A stretch of DNA of 12,621 nt from Spongospora subterranea (Eukaryota > Endomyxa > Phytomyxea > Plasmodiophorida > Plasmodiophoridae): NCBI GenBank assembly GCA_900404475.1, contig OUQQ01000591.1, positions 1 through 12,621 on the forward strand, in the 5' to 3' direction. The position numbers and the translations under genes are program-made. The notes under the pieces were generated by a model. It did not search any database. It was not told where the DNA came from and saw only the letters and a list, made by a program, of their open reading frames with translations. Numbering within the stretch: position 1 is the first letter of the stretch; every line of letters begins with the position of its first letter. Positions 1 through 7,977 of this stretch are shown here, in pieces.

Positions 1-1
1 C

Positions 2-844
2 TCATCTCCCCCTTCTGATGGAGCACCATCGGACGCATCTCCCCCTCCCCCTAACCCTTCTGATGGATCCCCAGTAAACCCAACGCCATCCGTTTCTCCC
101 CCAACTCCACTGCCTCCTCCTCCTCCCATCTCCCCGATTGTTCCTCCGATTACCGCATTACAATTGCCAACCACCTTACCGACTGTTCCTCACCTTGCAC
201 CTTCACCAAGAATCTCCTCGCTGCCCAGGGCGCCACCTCCTCCCATGATTCCAATGTTGCCAATGACGCCAATGTCCCCCATGTCCCCAATGCCACCCAT
301 CCCTGCCCCATACTTACCCGACCTTCTCCAGTCACCGTTGCCTCAGATCATAGCTCCAAGAGCGTCTCAATTAGGTATTCCGCCCCAGATCGTTGCCCAA
401 GAAGCATCTCAATTAAGTGTTCCTCTTCCTTCGCCATTAATTATGCCCGCACCGTCGCCGGTGATCATTCCAACTCCACCAAAGCAAATTCAGATGTCTC
501 CCTTGCCTCAGTTCTCTGTCCTCTCAGCCGAATCTAGTCACTATGGGCCAATTCTTCACCTCGCCGGAATTCCCTTATTTCATCCAGACAAAGCGTATGT
601 TATCAGTGTCGTCATCAATGAGAGGCGAATCGCACAGATATTTGTAATGTCTGGTGACTATCACAAGCCAGAACGTTCATCACAAATTCGTTATCTCGAC
701 ATTAGACGACCATACAATTTGTTTATGAGGAATCAGACCGATTGGAAATTTCGCTTCGCCGTCGCTCCTGTTGATGAAGAGGATGGGGAACCGACATATG
801 TTCAAATATCTTGGACCCTGGAGTGGGCCTGCATGCGAAACTAG
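2..844 (+). CDS. C-terminal part of a proline-rich protein of unknown function (5' end outside the window)
   Basis: The frame is open from base 2 to a TAG at 842-844, giving about 280 codons with no stop, so this is the 3' part of a longer gene or its last exon. The first ~175 residues are low-complexity. They contain PSDG repeats, a run of prolines, a Met-Pro-rich stretch (PMTPMSPMSPMPPIP), and two related segments ending in ASQLGIPPQIV and ASQLSVPLP. The last ~110 residues are of normal composition, with alternating hydrophobic residues (AYVISVVIN, FRFAVAPVDEE) that suggest a beta-rich globular domain. It ends in a Trp/Cys-containing tail (WTLEWACMRN). I do not recognise the domain. No in-window start or intron is evident, and no canonical AATAAA is seen just after the stop. 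The contrast between a disordered linker and a folded tail argues for a real protein rather than a chance ORF. No function can be assigned. Confidence 0.65.
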   Translation, partial: SSPPSDGAPSDASPPPPNPSDGSPVNPTPSVSPPTPLPPPPPISPIVPPITALQLPTTLPTVPHLAPSPRISSLPRAPPPPMIPMLPMTPMSPMSPMPPIPAPYLPDLLQSPLPQIIAPRASQLGIPPQIVAQEASQLSVPLPSPLIMPAPSPVIIPTPPKQIQMSPLPQFSVLSAESSHYGPILHLAGIPLFHPDKAYVISVVINERRIAQIFVMSGDYHKPERSSQIRYLDIRRPYNLFMRNQTDWKFRFAVAPVDEEDGEPTYVQISWTLEWACMRN

Positions 845-2419
845 TACGATGGAGCTAATGGTTGTTACTCTGTAAACTGAAGCCAAACTAATGAAAATAT
901 TGTACGGAAATAGTTTTTTGTTTGGCTGTTTCTTGTGATTGCCACAATAACCCTTTATATGTCTTACGTTCTTCAATTTTCGATTCGTGTTTCACATTTT
1001 TCAGTTAATATCGAAAGTCTTTATCGCGAGCGAATCTGCTATCGACTCCCGTAAAATATTATGGAACCCACTACCTTTGAGCGGAGCTCTTTTTTTTACT
1101 TTGACAAAATGAATAAGTGTTGTCGGCGCTTAGTATACAGAGACTCAGCTTCCGACAGGAATCGGATTTGAACCAAAATCCCGATGTCGTCATCAATGAG
1201 GCCAGACATGTCCAGACCGCCAATCACCAGAGCATCAGCAACTGATGAGATGATTGATGGCTAATAGTTGAAAGACAAATCCCTTGTTTTATCAAAGATT
1301 GTGCTGATAGAAGGCGATCAAGATTATGGCGAACATGTTTTTCAGAAGCAGAGCTCAACCCATCCGGTTTGAGCTTGTAATAACATTTGGATCATGATCG
1401 TGGTTGGATCGAACTCTCGAGGCACCGGATTTCTGTGAAATATTACGAGTCGAAGACTCCAGAAAACATTTTCTGGAATGGTAATATATCGTCGCGAAAG
1501 AGAAAACCATCAAACGTTGTAGTCTAGTTGTACACTGCCTTTGAACGACTAGGTCGTTATCATCGTTGCACTACTTAACGATGACTGTGGAGCAGATTGG
1601 TGGAAAACCAAATAAAGACTTAGATTGACTTATTGGTGTAGCAATTGGATGTTTGGATCTCATTATACCATTATTATATGCAAGACCCAGACACTTGCAC
1701 AAGAAATAACTATGGTTAATTCCTAAAATCATTGCAATGAGGGAGGCATGTACGAGGATCGACAAGTTGATACATTTGTGTCAATCCAAAGTAGTGCATA
1801 TGCACAATCTGACCAAGGTCAGCTACAAAACTAGCGACATTTTGCAAGAAAACATGATATGGCCTCAATAAATCAGGATAGAAAAAGTACATAAGCTGCT
1901 ATGAATGGAGTACTCGTCTTGCGAATTTTCCTTTATACGAAACGTATTGGTCAAAAAATTTACATTAAGTCAAAATATATCATGAATCATCGGTCAAGCC
2001 ATGCCGTACTTTTGATGAATCGGATACATCAATTCGAACCAGGTTACACCGGTTGCATTTCCGTCTTGTTAGGTCTGTGTAAAAGCAGATGCATAGTTAC
2101 ATTCTAGTGCATCTCAATGCAATCAGCAACCCATCCTCGAGCTGTAAAACCCAACCACTTTAGCACAGCAAGCATCTAGGTGAGGCTAATTTATGGACAA
2201 CAGCGACCATCAGCACATCTGGTGACTCAATGAAAGCAGAAGAGGAATCATTTTAAGTGTCTACCTAGTTCGGATTGATCAAAAAAGACAACTTCGAAGT
2301 CAGTTATGAACCACGCGGCCGCAATCAGAATGAAATTATGAAAAAACAGAAAAAACATAACAACTTGGGAGAGAGCCAAATTGCCTTTGCTCAAGACGAC
2401 ACACAACACAGAATTGCAC
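845..2419. other. Intergenic stretch with no recognisable gene
   Basis: About 1.6 kb between the proline-rich gene and the tRNA. All six frames are broken every few dozen codons, and the longest frames have no recognisable motif. I see no transposase or retroelement signatures here. The only local structure noted is a 25-bp imperfect hairpin at 1161-1185. It may contain old, unrecognisable repeats. Confidence 0.5.
1161..1185. repeat. Short imperfect inverted repeat (hairpin)
   Basis: ATCGGATTT and AAATCCCGAT are complementary over nine pairs with one bulged base, around a six-base loop. Read on the minus strand, the loop side contains GGTTCAAATCC, which resembles a Pol III B box. No A box or cloverleaf accompanies it, so its role is unknown. 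Confidence 0.35.
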
Positions 2420-2424
2420 AAAAA
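2420..2424 (-). terminator. Pol III terminator of tRNA-Asn
   Basis: Five A residues on the plus strand give TTTTT on the minus strand. They begin 7 nt after the tRNA discriminator base. A run of four or more T just downstream is the standard RNA polymerase III terminator, and the position fits. Confidence 0.85.
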
Positions 2425-2430
2425 TATACC

Positions 2431-2504
2431 CGTCCAAGGAGGGACTCGAACCCTCAACCTCTCGATTAACAGTCGAACGCGCTGACCGGTTGCGCCACTC
2501 AGAC
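2431..2504 (-). tRNA. tRNA-Asn (anticodon GTT), nuclear type, complete
   Basis: The 74-nt minus-strand sequence folds as a full cloverleaf. The acceptor GTCTGAG/CTTGGAC has all seven pairs with two G-T wobbles and discriminator G. The D stem is GCGC/GCGC, the anticodon stem TTCGA/TCGAG with loop CTGTTAA giving anticodon GTT, the variable loop AGGTT, and the T stem GAGGG/CCCTC with loop TTCGAGT. The A box (TGGCGCAACCGG) and B box (GGTTCGAGTCC) are intact and there is no intron. CCA is not encoded, as expected for a eukaryotic nuclear gene. A T5 terminator follows. Its 5' flank is occupied from 8 nt outward by the target duplication and LTR of a copia element, so its original upstream DNA is now about 3.8 kb away. 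The lack of any mispair suggests it is still functional. Confidence 0.95.
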
Positions 2505-2511
2505 GAAATCG

Positions 2512-2516
2512 TTGGA
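2512..2516. repeat. Target-site duplication TTGGA, left copy
   Basis: TTGGA directly abuts the left LTR (next bases TTACAG). The identical pentamer follows the right LTR at 6289-6293. A perfect 5-bp duplication is the normal product of Ty1/copia integrase and fixes the element ends. Confidence 0.85.
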
Positions 2517-2617
2517 TTACAGATGCGCAAAACTGTTGATAGCGACAAAACTTTATTGAGCACCTTCGGAGAGTCTAAGTAACATAGGTCTGCAATCTGT
2601 TAGCGCATCGACTGATA
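2517..2617 (-). repeat. 3' LTR of the copia element (101 bp)
   Basis: This copy matches 6167-6288 in direct orientation over its whole length, with about a dozen substitutions, a 1-nt gap and a missing 20-nt block. Read in element orientation it starts TATCAG and ends CTGTAA, with AATAAA near its middle. The termini share only an imperfect inverted repeat and are not the usual TG...CA. Its outer edge lies 12 nt upstream of the mature tRNA-Asn 5' end. Confidence 0.85.
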
Positions 2618-2627
2618 CGCTCCCTGG
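2618..2627 (-). promoter_or_regulatory. Possible polypurine tract of the copia element
   Basis: Directly upstream of the 3' LTR in element orientation is CCAGGGAGCG, a short purine-rich run in the position where plus-strand DNA priming should occur. It is weaker than a typical tract and may have decayed. Confidence 0.4.
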
Positions 2628-2655
2628 TTAACAGAATGCGAGAAACAATCATTCG

Positions 2656-4175
2656 TCAGAAACACTTTGATCCTCTAAAGATTCTTTCGTTTAAAGGCTT
2701 CGTTAGTACAACCGCAATCATGTCGTTCGTCGGGACGTATTGTACGTCAATCCCCTTTTCTTTAATCATGTCACGAACGTAATAATACGGTATATCGAAT
2801 TGCTTCGATCTTTGACTGGAGCAGTCGTTCTGTTCAATAAATAAAGCTTCTTGATCGTCTTGACATAGCATTGTTTTTGGCACGTGTTTCATGAGTCTTA
2901 GTTCAACTCAAAGATCTTGTAGCCAAAAAATTTCTTTAGTTGCTGAACATGCTGCTATGTATTCGGCTTCCGTCGTCGATAATGCGACGCAGGCTTGCTT
3001 CTTGGATTTCCACATAATTGGATTTTCACCCAAACTTATCAAGATTCCAGTTACTGATCACCGAAAGTTTGGATCGGATCCATAGCTGCTATCCGCCCAT
3101 GAAATAATCTCCAAAAGGGTTTGGCTTGAACAAAATGCCTTCGTTAGCGGTCCCCTTCAGCTACTTGATGATCCTTTGAGTAGCATGTCACAACGTTTTT
3201 GTCGGTTTTAAAATATTTCGGCTGATGCTGTTTACGGCGTATGCGATGTCAGGCCTTGTTGCATTTGCCAAATCCTGTAGACATCCTCTCGAATCGAATA
3301 TTGATTTGTTTCCTCCTCGTCATCGCTTGCCTCATATGGCTTCGTCATTGGTGTCGATGCATGCTTGCAATGTTCTTGTCGATACGTCGCGATGACTTCC
3401 CTGATGTATTTTGTTTGTGTCAGTAATATTCCGTTGTTCGGGTATGATAATTCCATGCCGAGAAACTTCTTCGCAATTCTTAGATCCTTCATTCTGAGAG
3501 ATGTCGCGAGAACTTGTGATATTTTGGATATTTCGTCTTTATCATCTCCAGTGATTAGAAGATCGTCGACGTATATCGCTATCATGGTAAGTTGATCGTT
3601 GTGACCGCTCTTGTACCATAGACACGGTTCTTTTCTCGACTGGATGAACTTGTTCGATCTGATTTTGTCAAACAACGTCTTCTGCCACTGTCGCCCCGCT
3701 TGCTTCAGACCGTAGAGGGCTTTATTCAGCAAACATAACTTGTTCTCCCCTCCCGGTTTTTCAAAACCTTCGGGTTGAAGCATGTAGATACTTTCGTCCA
3801 ATGGGGCGTTCAAATAGGCAGTAGTAAAGTCTTTTTGAAAAACTTCCACTTCTTATGTGTGGCAGTTGCTAACAGGACTCGTAATGATGTGTGAGCTAGT
3901 ACCGAAGAAAAGGTCTCGTCGTAGTCGACTCCGAATCTTTGGGAGTATCCTTTAGCGACATAACGTGCCTTGTGCTGCATCTGTCCTGCTGCATCATTCT
4001 TCTCGGTAAAAACCCACCTGCCGGTGATCGGCTTGATATCATCTGGTGCATCCACGAGCGTCCACGTCTGATTCTTCTCGTGTGCCGTCATTTCTTTAAA
4101 CGCAGGTTGATACCATTGTTGAGCCTCAGGAGTCTTCATCGCTTCTTTGAACGATTTCGGTATTTTCGGACTAGT
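2656..4175 (-). pseudogene. copia reverse transcriptase and RNase H (decayed)
   Basis: In element orientation the RT begins near 4170 with the conserved copia entry segment (GRWVFTEKND, KARYVAKGYSQ, DYDETFSSVLAH). It continues in a second frame from about 3849 with TAYLNAPLDESIYM, NKALYGLKQAGRQW and the catalytic box YVDDLLITG (YVDD codons at 3573-3562). A further frame change near 3290 leads to NATRPDIAYAVN, the RT/RNase H connection. The RNase H follows with KSKKQACVALSTTEAEY near 2950, an in-frame TGA just before 2890, and a final open stretch 2892-2656 with IPYYYVRDMI and LTKPLNERIF. Together these normally make RNA-dependent DNA polymerase and RNase H for cDNA synthesis in cytoplasmic particles. 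At least three frameshifts and one stop rule out a functional product here. Confidence 0.88.
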
Positions 4176-4810
4176 GGTGTTGTTGGTAGCATAACGAATT
4201 CGTCAATGATCTCCATTCGCTCATGATAGTCCTCATCTCGAATTCGTTGTTGATCGGCAGAACGCATCGTGCCATCTGCATGATCGTCAGGTTTCGGCGC
4301 TCCGCTGTCCATTCAGTTGCGAGCAGTACGGGACCGTTCTTTGATGTTTAATCCCTTTTTGTAGTAGGAAAACGCTCATCAAACTATTTACGTATTCACC
4401 GCCTCAATCAGTTAGAATGGTCGTCAAACGTTACTTGGTTTCCGCTTGTGCGTCCGTCATGAAACGTTGTAGAGCATCAAGTACTTCCTCGGCACTCATT
4501 GTTTTCAGAAACGTGATCCAAGTCCATGTAGAAAACAGGCAATTGAATGTGATGTAGGAGTAATATCTATATCCTTCGGGCCTGGTTCCCGAAATGGTCC
4601 TTTCAGATCGGATGAGACAATGTCGTATATCCTCGTCGGCCTCCTTCGACGCTCTTCAGGGAATCGTTTCGTCTGGATTTGTTCTGTGCACAGGTGTCGC
4701 AAAATGGACGTACTTCTCCAGTGATTTTGATGCCAATCGTCGATTTCCCTATGTTCCTTAATCATTCGTCCGTTGCGTGGCCGAATCGATGGTGTGCTTT
4801 TTCAAGAGTG
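4176..4810 (-). pseudogene. copia integrase (decayed; D,D-35-E residues still visible)
   Basis: The zinc-binding module starts with HHRFGHA near 4780 and continues in another frame with FCDTCAQNKS, giving the H-H-C-C pattern. The catalytic core shows SSDLKGP with the first Asp at 4609-4607. It then shows LTD followed by a stop and GGEY with the second Asp at 4409-4407, and AERRNLTIMQMAR with the Glu at 4302-4300. The Asp-to-Glu distance is about 35 residues, as in active integrases, but the Glu lies in a different frame from the second Asp. The enzyme would join cDNA ends to the target, here a site next to a tRNA gene. The region just after the first Asp is poorly preserved. Confidence 0.82.
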
Positions 4811-5214
4811 ATTGTCTCGAATGCAGTCATTGTCGGGCTCTTCAATGGCGCTATTGTGTACAGACCGGTCTTCATCTTCGCCGTCAAGATGGTCTCTCCA
4901 TCTGCAGTCATGATGTGCATATGGTCTTTGATGACGATGGTCAGGCCTAGTTTGGTAAGGTTATGTGCCGAAATCAGCGTACTTGTCGCGCTTGCCACGT
5001 GCAGGATATTGGGTAGAGTGATTAGCGGCTCTATCGATAGCATCAATGTACCTTTCCCCGCTGCCTTGGATACCTGACCATTGCATGTTTGTATAAAGAC
5101 CGGTTTCGTCATGCTTTGATATTTCTGGAGAATTGCTCGGTCTTTCGTGATGGAAACATTCGCTCCACTATCAATGAGATATCCATCTACAGCACTAGCG
5201 TTTGCTGAAAGTTA
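4811..5214 (-). pseudogene. copia aspartic protease and linker to integrase
   Basis: One open frame runs from about 5214 to 4762, spanning this region and the start of the integrase. Near its start is YLIDSGANVSIT, the retropepsin active-site signature, with the Asp-Ser-Gly codons at 5172-5164. The copia hallmarks before integrase follow: a VASATSTLISAHNLTKLGL segment and GLYTIAPLKS, just ahead of HHRFGHA. The protease would normally cleave the Gag-Pol precursor inside virus-like particles. This is the best preserved part of the element. Its frame overlaps the end of the gag frame by a few codons, but given the general decay a programmed frameshift cannot be inferred. Confidence 0.85.
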
Positions 5215-6133
5215 CAACGCGGAATCCCTTGATTTCATCTGGGTCGGTAAAATTTGCCAAACCCGCAGATGATTTTGTGTGGTTCTTCTCCTTCTGTTTT
5301 AGCCAATCTGGCTTCAATTCAGGATGCAGGTGCCAGCAATCACGATTGTCATGGCCGTCCTTAAACGCTTTGTGCAATGCTTCTTCTTTCGTTGTCCATT
5401 TGTTTTCTTCCGCAACGTCTCCAAAGCTTTAAGCTCCGGTGCCTGCACTTCATCGCTGGTTTTGGCTTGTTGCCAATCTTTTTGCGTTCTGTCGTGAGCA
5501 ATAGATTCGTCAGCTTCGCGATCGTCTTGATCTCTGAAGCTCGGGCTGCTGCTTTGGCTTGCTCATAATCATGTGCGAGGCCGTGCAGGGCCTTCGCGCA
5601 TAGGGCTGTTTCGCCCATGATGATGCTTAGCGTGAGGAGGTCATGATACGTCTCAATAAAGCGGTCTAGGTAGATCTTCACTGTCTCGGTGGAACTTTTC
5701 TTGTCCTTGATGAACTTTATGAATGTTGTAGAAGCTTGAGCATCTTTCTTCTCGCCAAAGATTTCACACAAGTTTGCCCGGTACGTCCCTTGGTGTAGCG
5801 GCATGACGCAATCTGCTTGTATGAAAGTTGAAAAAGTCTCATAGTAACTTCGGCGTAAGCGATTCGGTCGTTTCTTATCTCGGTCGTTGACGTGCCTGGT
5901 AAAAATTCGAGGTAAGTTTCGATGCCTATGCGGATAAACTGTGTTTTTAGTGTCCTTCTGCAAACTTTCCAATTCTTTCCGTTGAATTCGGGTATGAGGT
6001 TCAAACCCGTTACGTACTGTTGGAGGTTTACTTCTGTCTTCAGAAGACGAACACTTTCTACCTGCCCATGCTCTTCTTGAGCATCATTGGTTTCTGCCCG
6101 ACGGCGTCTTGCGGTCCTTTCATCGTCGGACAT
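5195..6133 (-). pseudogene. copia gag with degenerate zinc knuckle
   Basis: The chosen start is an ATG at 6133-6131 in good context (GAACCATG), 33 nt inside the 5' LTR. The first frame (6133-5717) contains LIPEFNGKNWKVCRRTL, matching the entry of copia-type Gag domains. The reading then moves to a second frame (down to 5361) with YLDRFIETYHDLLTL and KALHGLAHDYEQ, typical of the C-terminal half of the domain. A third frame (5377-5195) carries GHDNRDCWHLHPE, the second half of a CCHC zinc knuckle (His and Cys present). The first two cysteines are not in register. Gag would form the particle shell and bind RNA. Two frameshifts make this a pseudogene. Confidence 0.8.
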
Positions 6134-6166
6134 GGTTCTGAGCTTCGAGAGCTGGTACTCTTGATC

Positions 6167-6288
6167 TTACAGATGCGCAGGAAGGTTGATAGCGAACTAA
6201 ACTTTATTGAGTACCTTCGGGGAGTCATAGAGTGTACTTTCTCTTTTAAGTAATTTAGGTCTGCAATGTGTTAGCGCATAGTCTGATA
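6167..6288 (-). repeat. 5' LTR of the copia element (122 bp)
   Basis: This is the partner of 2517-2617 with the same ends (plus strand TTACAG...CTGATA). It carries an extra ~20-nt block (about 6226-6245) that the other LTR lacks. The AATAAA on the minus strand is conserved between the two copies. In element orientation this LTR precedes gag and would hold the promoter and the RNA start. Confidence 0.85.
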
Positions 6289-6293
6289 TTGGA
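6289..6293. repeat. Target-site duplication TTGGA, right copy
   Basis: It is identical to 2512-2516 and directly abuts the end of the 5' LTR. Removing the element and one copy restores the flank TTGGATAGTGC upstream of tRNA-Asn. Confidence 0.85.
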
Positions 6294-6319
6294 TAGTGCA
6301 TTAATTCGTGGTTATTCAT

Positions 6320-6965
6320 ATTAGAGTATGGTTCACCGTAGCACCGTACAAATGCAACAGTTGTGATGCATGAACATGTTAGGATATTATTGATATGGAA
6401 AAATATGCCGTTTATTTCCACTGAATGATGTAATACATTTTCATGGATTTATTTTGGTCAATAATGATCGATACAGTTCAAAATGCCCACCAGACAAAGG
6501 TTTTATTCTTGGTTCAATACCTGTTTGGCAACCTCAAATGCTTCTTGACTGCATATTAAACAGACAGGCAGGTTGTTTCTCTCGAAGTTTACTTTTGCCC
6601 ATATGAGCAAGAGCGTATTGTCTTTGAAATTCTTCTGTCAGTATAGGTTTAAGAAAACTGGTGACTCGCCGCTTTAGATAAACTTCTGAATGTCCCTCTG
6701 TGTATTAACGGAACCGCTATCACTTTCTCCAATAGTTCCTTCCTATCGAAAGCCTTTCGACCAGAGGACCCTTTATTCTTGAATCAATTGCGACTTCTGC
6801 ACCGTGCTGATGTCGCGCGGCTCCAAATCCGGGAAACAACCTGCCTGGAAAAGCAGAATTTTGCTGAAGTACTTACTGTTATTTATTTGCACCTTTGGAA
6901 GTATTCCATCTTTGGAAAGGCCTAAAAGAGTCTATAGAATGCCATTTCTTGTTTTCGTTTGATGC
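6320..6965 (-). pseudogene. Mariner-like (plant/oomycete-type) transposase relic, N-terminal half
   Basis: On the minus strand, fragments in successive frames match, in order, the N-terminal DNA-binding part of mariner-like transposases. They are QEMAFYRLF with an ATG at 6945-6943, LLGLSKDGILPK (near 6920), SRQVVSRIWSRA (near 6830, the helix-turn-helix), SSGRK (near 6765), VIAVPLIHRGTFRSL (near 6710), and LKRRVTSFLKPILTEE (near 6660). Beyond these, SIIIDQNKSMKMYYI near 6450 may be the degraded region of the first catalytic Asp. About 45 nt appear deleted between the RSL and LKRR segments. Such transposases bind terminal inverted repeats and cut and paste the element at TA. Frameshifts and stops make it non-coding. 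The C-terminal half is absent. Inverted repeats were not found, so the limits are approximate. Confidence 0.68.
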
Positions 6966-7814
6966 GTTGGATAGCTTTGGTTCAATCGCATTTGGTCACA
7001 TGATCAGGGATGGGGTATCCACAAAAGTGCCGCCCCTGGCGTAAATATCCGCCAGATTCGAATTTTTCCCTTCCTATGTCCAAAATCCTTGCGAAACCCT
7101 TTTGCAGGTTCCAGCAAGTGCAATGACCGTTTACCGCAGCCTCCAGCCTCCAGAAGGTTTTAAAGCATAGCGACGAAAAAAAACTAGAGTACACGAACGG
7201 GGTTTAAGTTGTACACTACGTATTTCGCGATAAATTTTCCGGAAATGTATTAATCATTACTGACCGACGTTGACAAATTTCGCTTGCATTATTGCTCAAC
7301 TTTGTACTTCCATTTAAAACCCGCGAAAGTAAGATATAATCAAGAGGAAAAACTCTTTGATTATTGTGGTCCCGAAAGAAGAAAATGCCACCGGACACAG
7401 CAAATACAGGACCTGCACTACTATATAGCTCAGAATCCAGCTGAGTTTTCCAATTCTCGGAAAACAAAACAAGAACAACGAAATAAGGAGGTAGGTGCGA
7501 ATCAAAGTTAGCACTTTTTTTAGATTCCAACCGCAGACATCTGCCATACCTAAGGGCAATTAGATTGACTGGACAGATCAGAACCAGAGAATTGCGCTCA
7601 CATAGGAAAGCCACAAAAGTTGGAAAATCGAGCCGATCAGGTGATTGGGGTAGGTCTATTGGTGCGAACGTTCCGTATCTTACTAAACCTGGATATACGG
7701 AATCTAAGAAAGACCCAGTATTTAGAGAAGTTGCCAGAAAACAGATAATGCGGACTAAAACTTACCATGGGACTGAAGCGAATTCGAGACATCTGAATTT
7801 GCATCGGGGGTTGA
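6966..7814. other. Stretch without a recognised gene
   Basis: No gene was recognised. One plus-strand frame is open from 7254 to a TAG at 7509-7511 (about 85 codons, no good ATG). Another is open at about 7565-7894 and overlaps the tandem repeat. On the minus strand an open frame covers 7614-7216. None has a motif I can name, and codon content gives no clear preference for either strand. The T8 at 7514-7521 followed by AG resembles a splice acceptor, but no matching exon could be supported. Confidence 0.4.
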
Positions 7815-7977
7815 GGGCGGTACCAAGCTCTCAACATCATAGCCGTCTGTTGCAAAATTCATCACGAATGACATCAAATGAATGTGATGATTAACCGAGC
7901 GTACCGTCGTCTGACGTGGTAGTAATATACTCGGAATTCAAATTAGTGTTATCCAATGTAGAAGTGGGGCAACCAAA
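7815..7977 (+). repeat. Tandem repeat, unit 1 (163 bp)
   Basis: This unit begins GGGCGGTACCAAGCTC and ends at AACCAAA. It is followed without spacer by a second unit that is about 90% identical by eye. It carries TGACGTGG at 7912-7919 and the small CATCAC/GTGATG inverted repeat. No coding signal is consistent across both units. Confidence 0.9.

Larger units (their letters stand above)
2517..6288 (-). mobile_element. Ty1/copia-lineage LTR retrotransposon, structurally complete, coding regions decayed
   Basis: A 3772-bp element lies on the minus strand, bounded by short direct LTRs and a perfect 5-bp target duplication. The domain order in element orientation is gag, aspartic protease, integrase, then reverse transcriptase and RNase H, which is the copia (Pseudoviridae) order. 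The RT carries the YVDD box. The coding region has frameshifts and in-frame stops throughout, and the two LTRs differ at roughly 12% of aligned positions by eye, so the copy is old. It sits immediately upstream of, and in the same orientation as, tRNA-Asn. Its length is below the usual ~5 kb for the superfamily, partly because the LTRs are only 101 and 122 bp. No clear tRNA primer site could be named next to the 5' LTR. Confidence 0.9.

Noticed and set aside
1144..1200. tRNA-like element on the minus strand (GGTTCAAATCC B-box look-alike)
   Set aside because: No A box at the right distance, no paired acceptor or anticodon arm. Only a hairpin is supported.
2026..2045. Second B-box-like sequence (GGTTCGAATTG, minus strand)
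   Set aside because: The T stem does not pair and no cloverleaf can be formed.
2248..2563. Open frames on both strands spanning the tRNA and LTR edge
   Set aside because: They cross a tRNA gene and an LTR boundary and cannot be real proteins.
6134..6166. Primer-binding site next to the copia 5' LTR
   Set aside because: The sequence after the LTR (GATCAAGAGTACCAGC) matches no tRNA 3' end I can name, including initiator Met. A half-tRNA primer is possible but cannot be supported by eye.
2891..6253. Several plus-strand open frames across the copia element
   Set aside because: They lie opposite well-recognised minus-strand gag and pol segments and have no motifs of their own. They are shadows.
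7254..7560. Spliced gene with an exon ending at GAG/GTAGGT (7490) and a T-rich acceptor at 7523
   Set aside because: The intron would be only 33 nt, the second exon stops after nine codons, and no family match was seen.
7665..7715. LTKPGY motif recalling the nucleoporin autopeptidase domain
   Set aside because: Only one short motif is present. The rest of the frame shows no similarity and runs into the tandem repeat.
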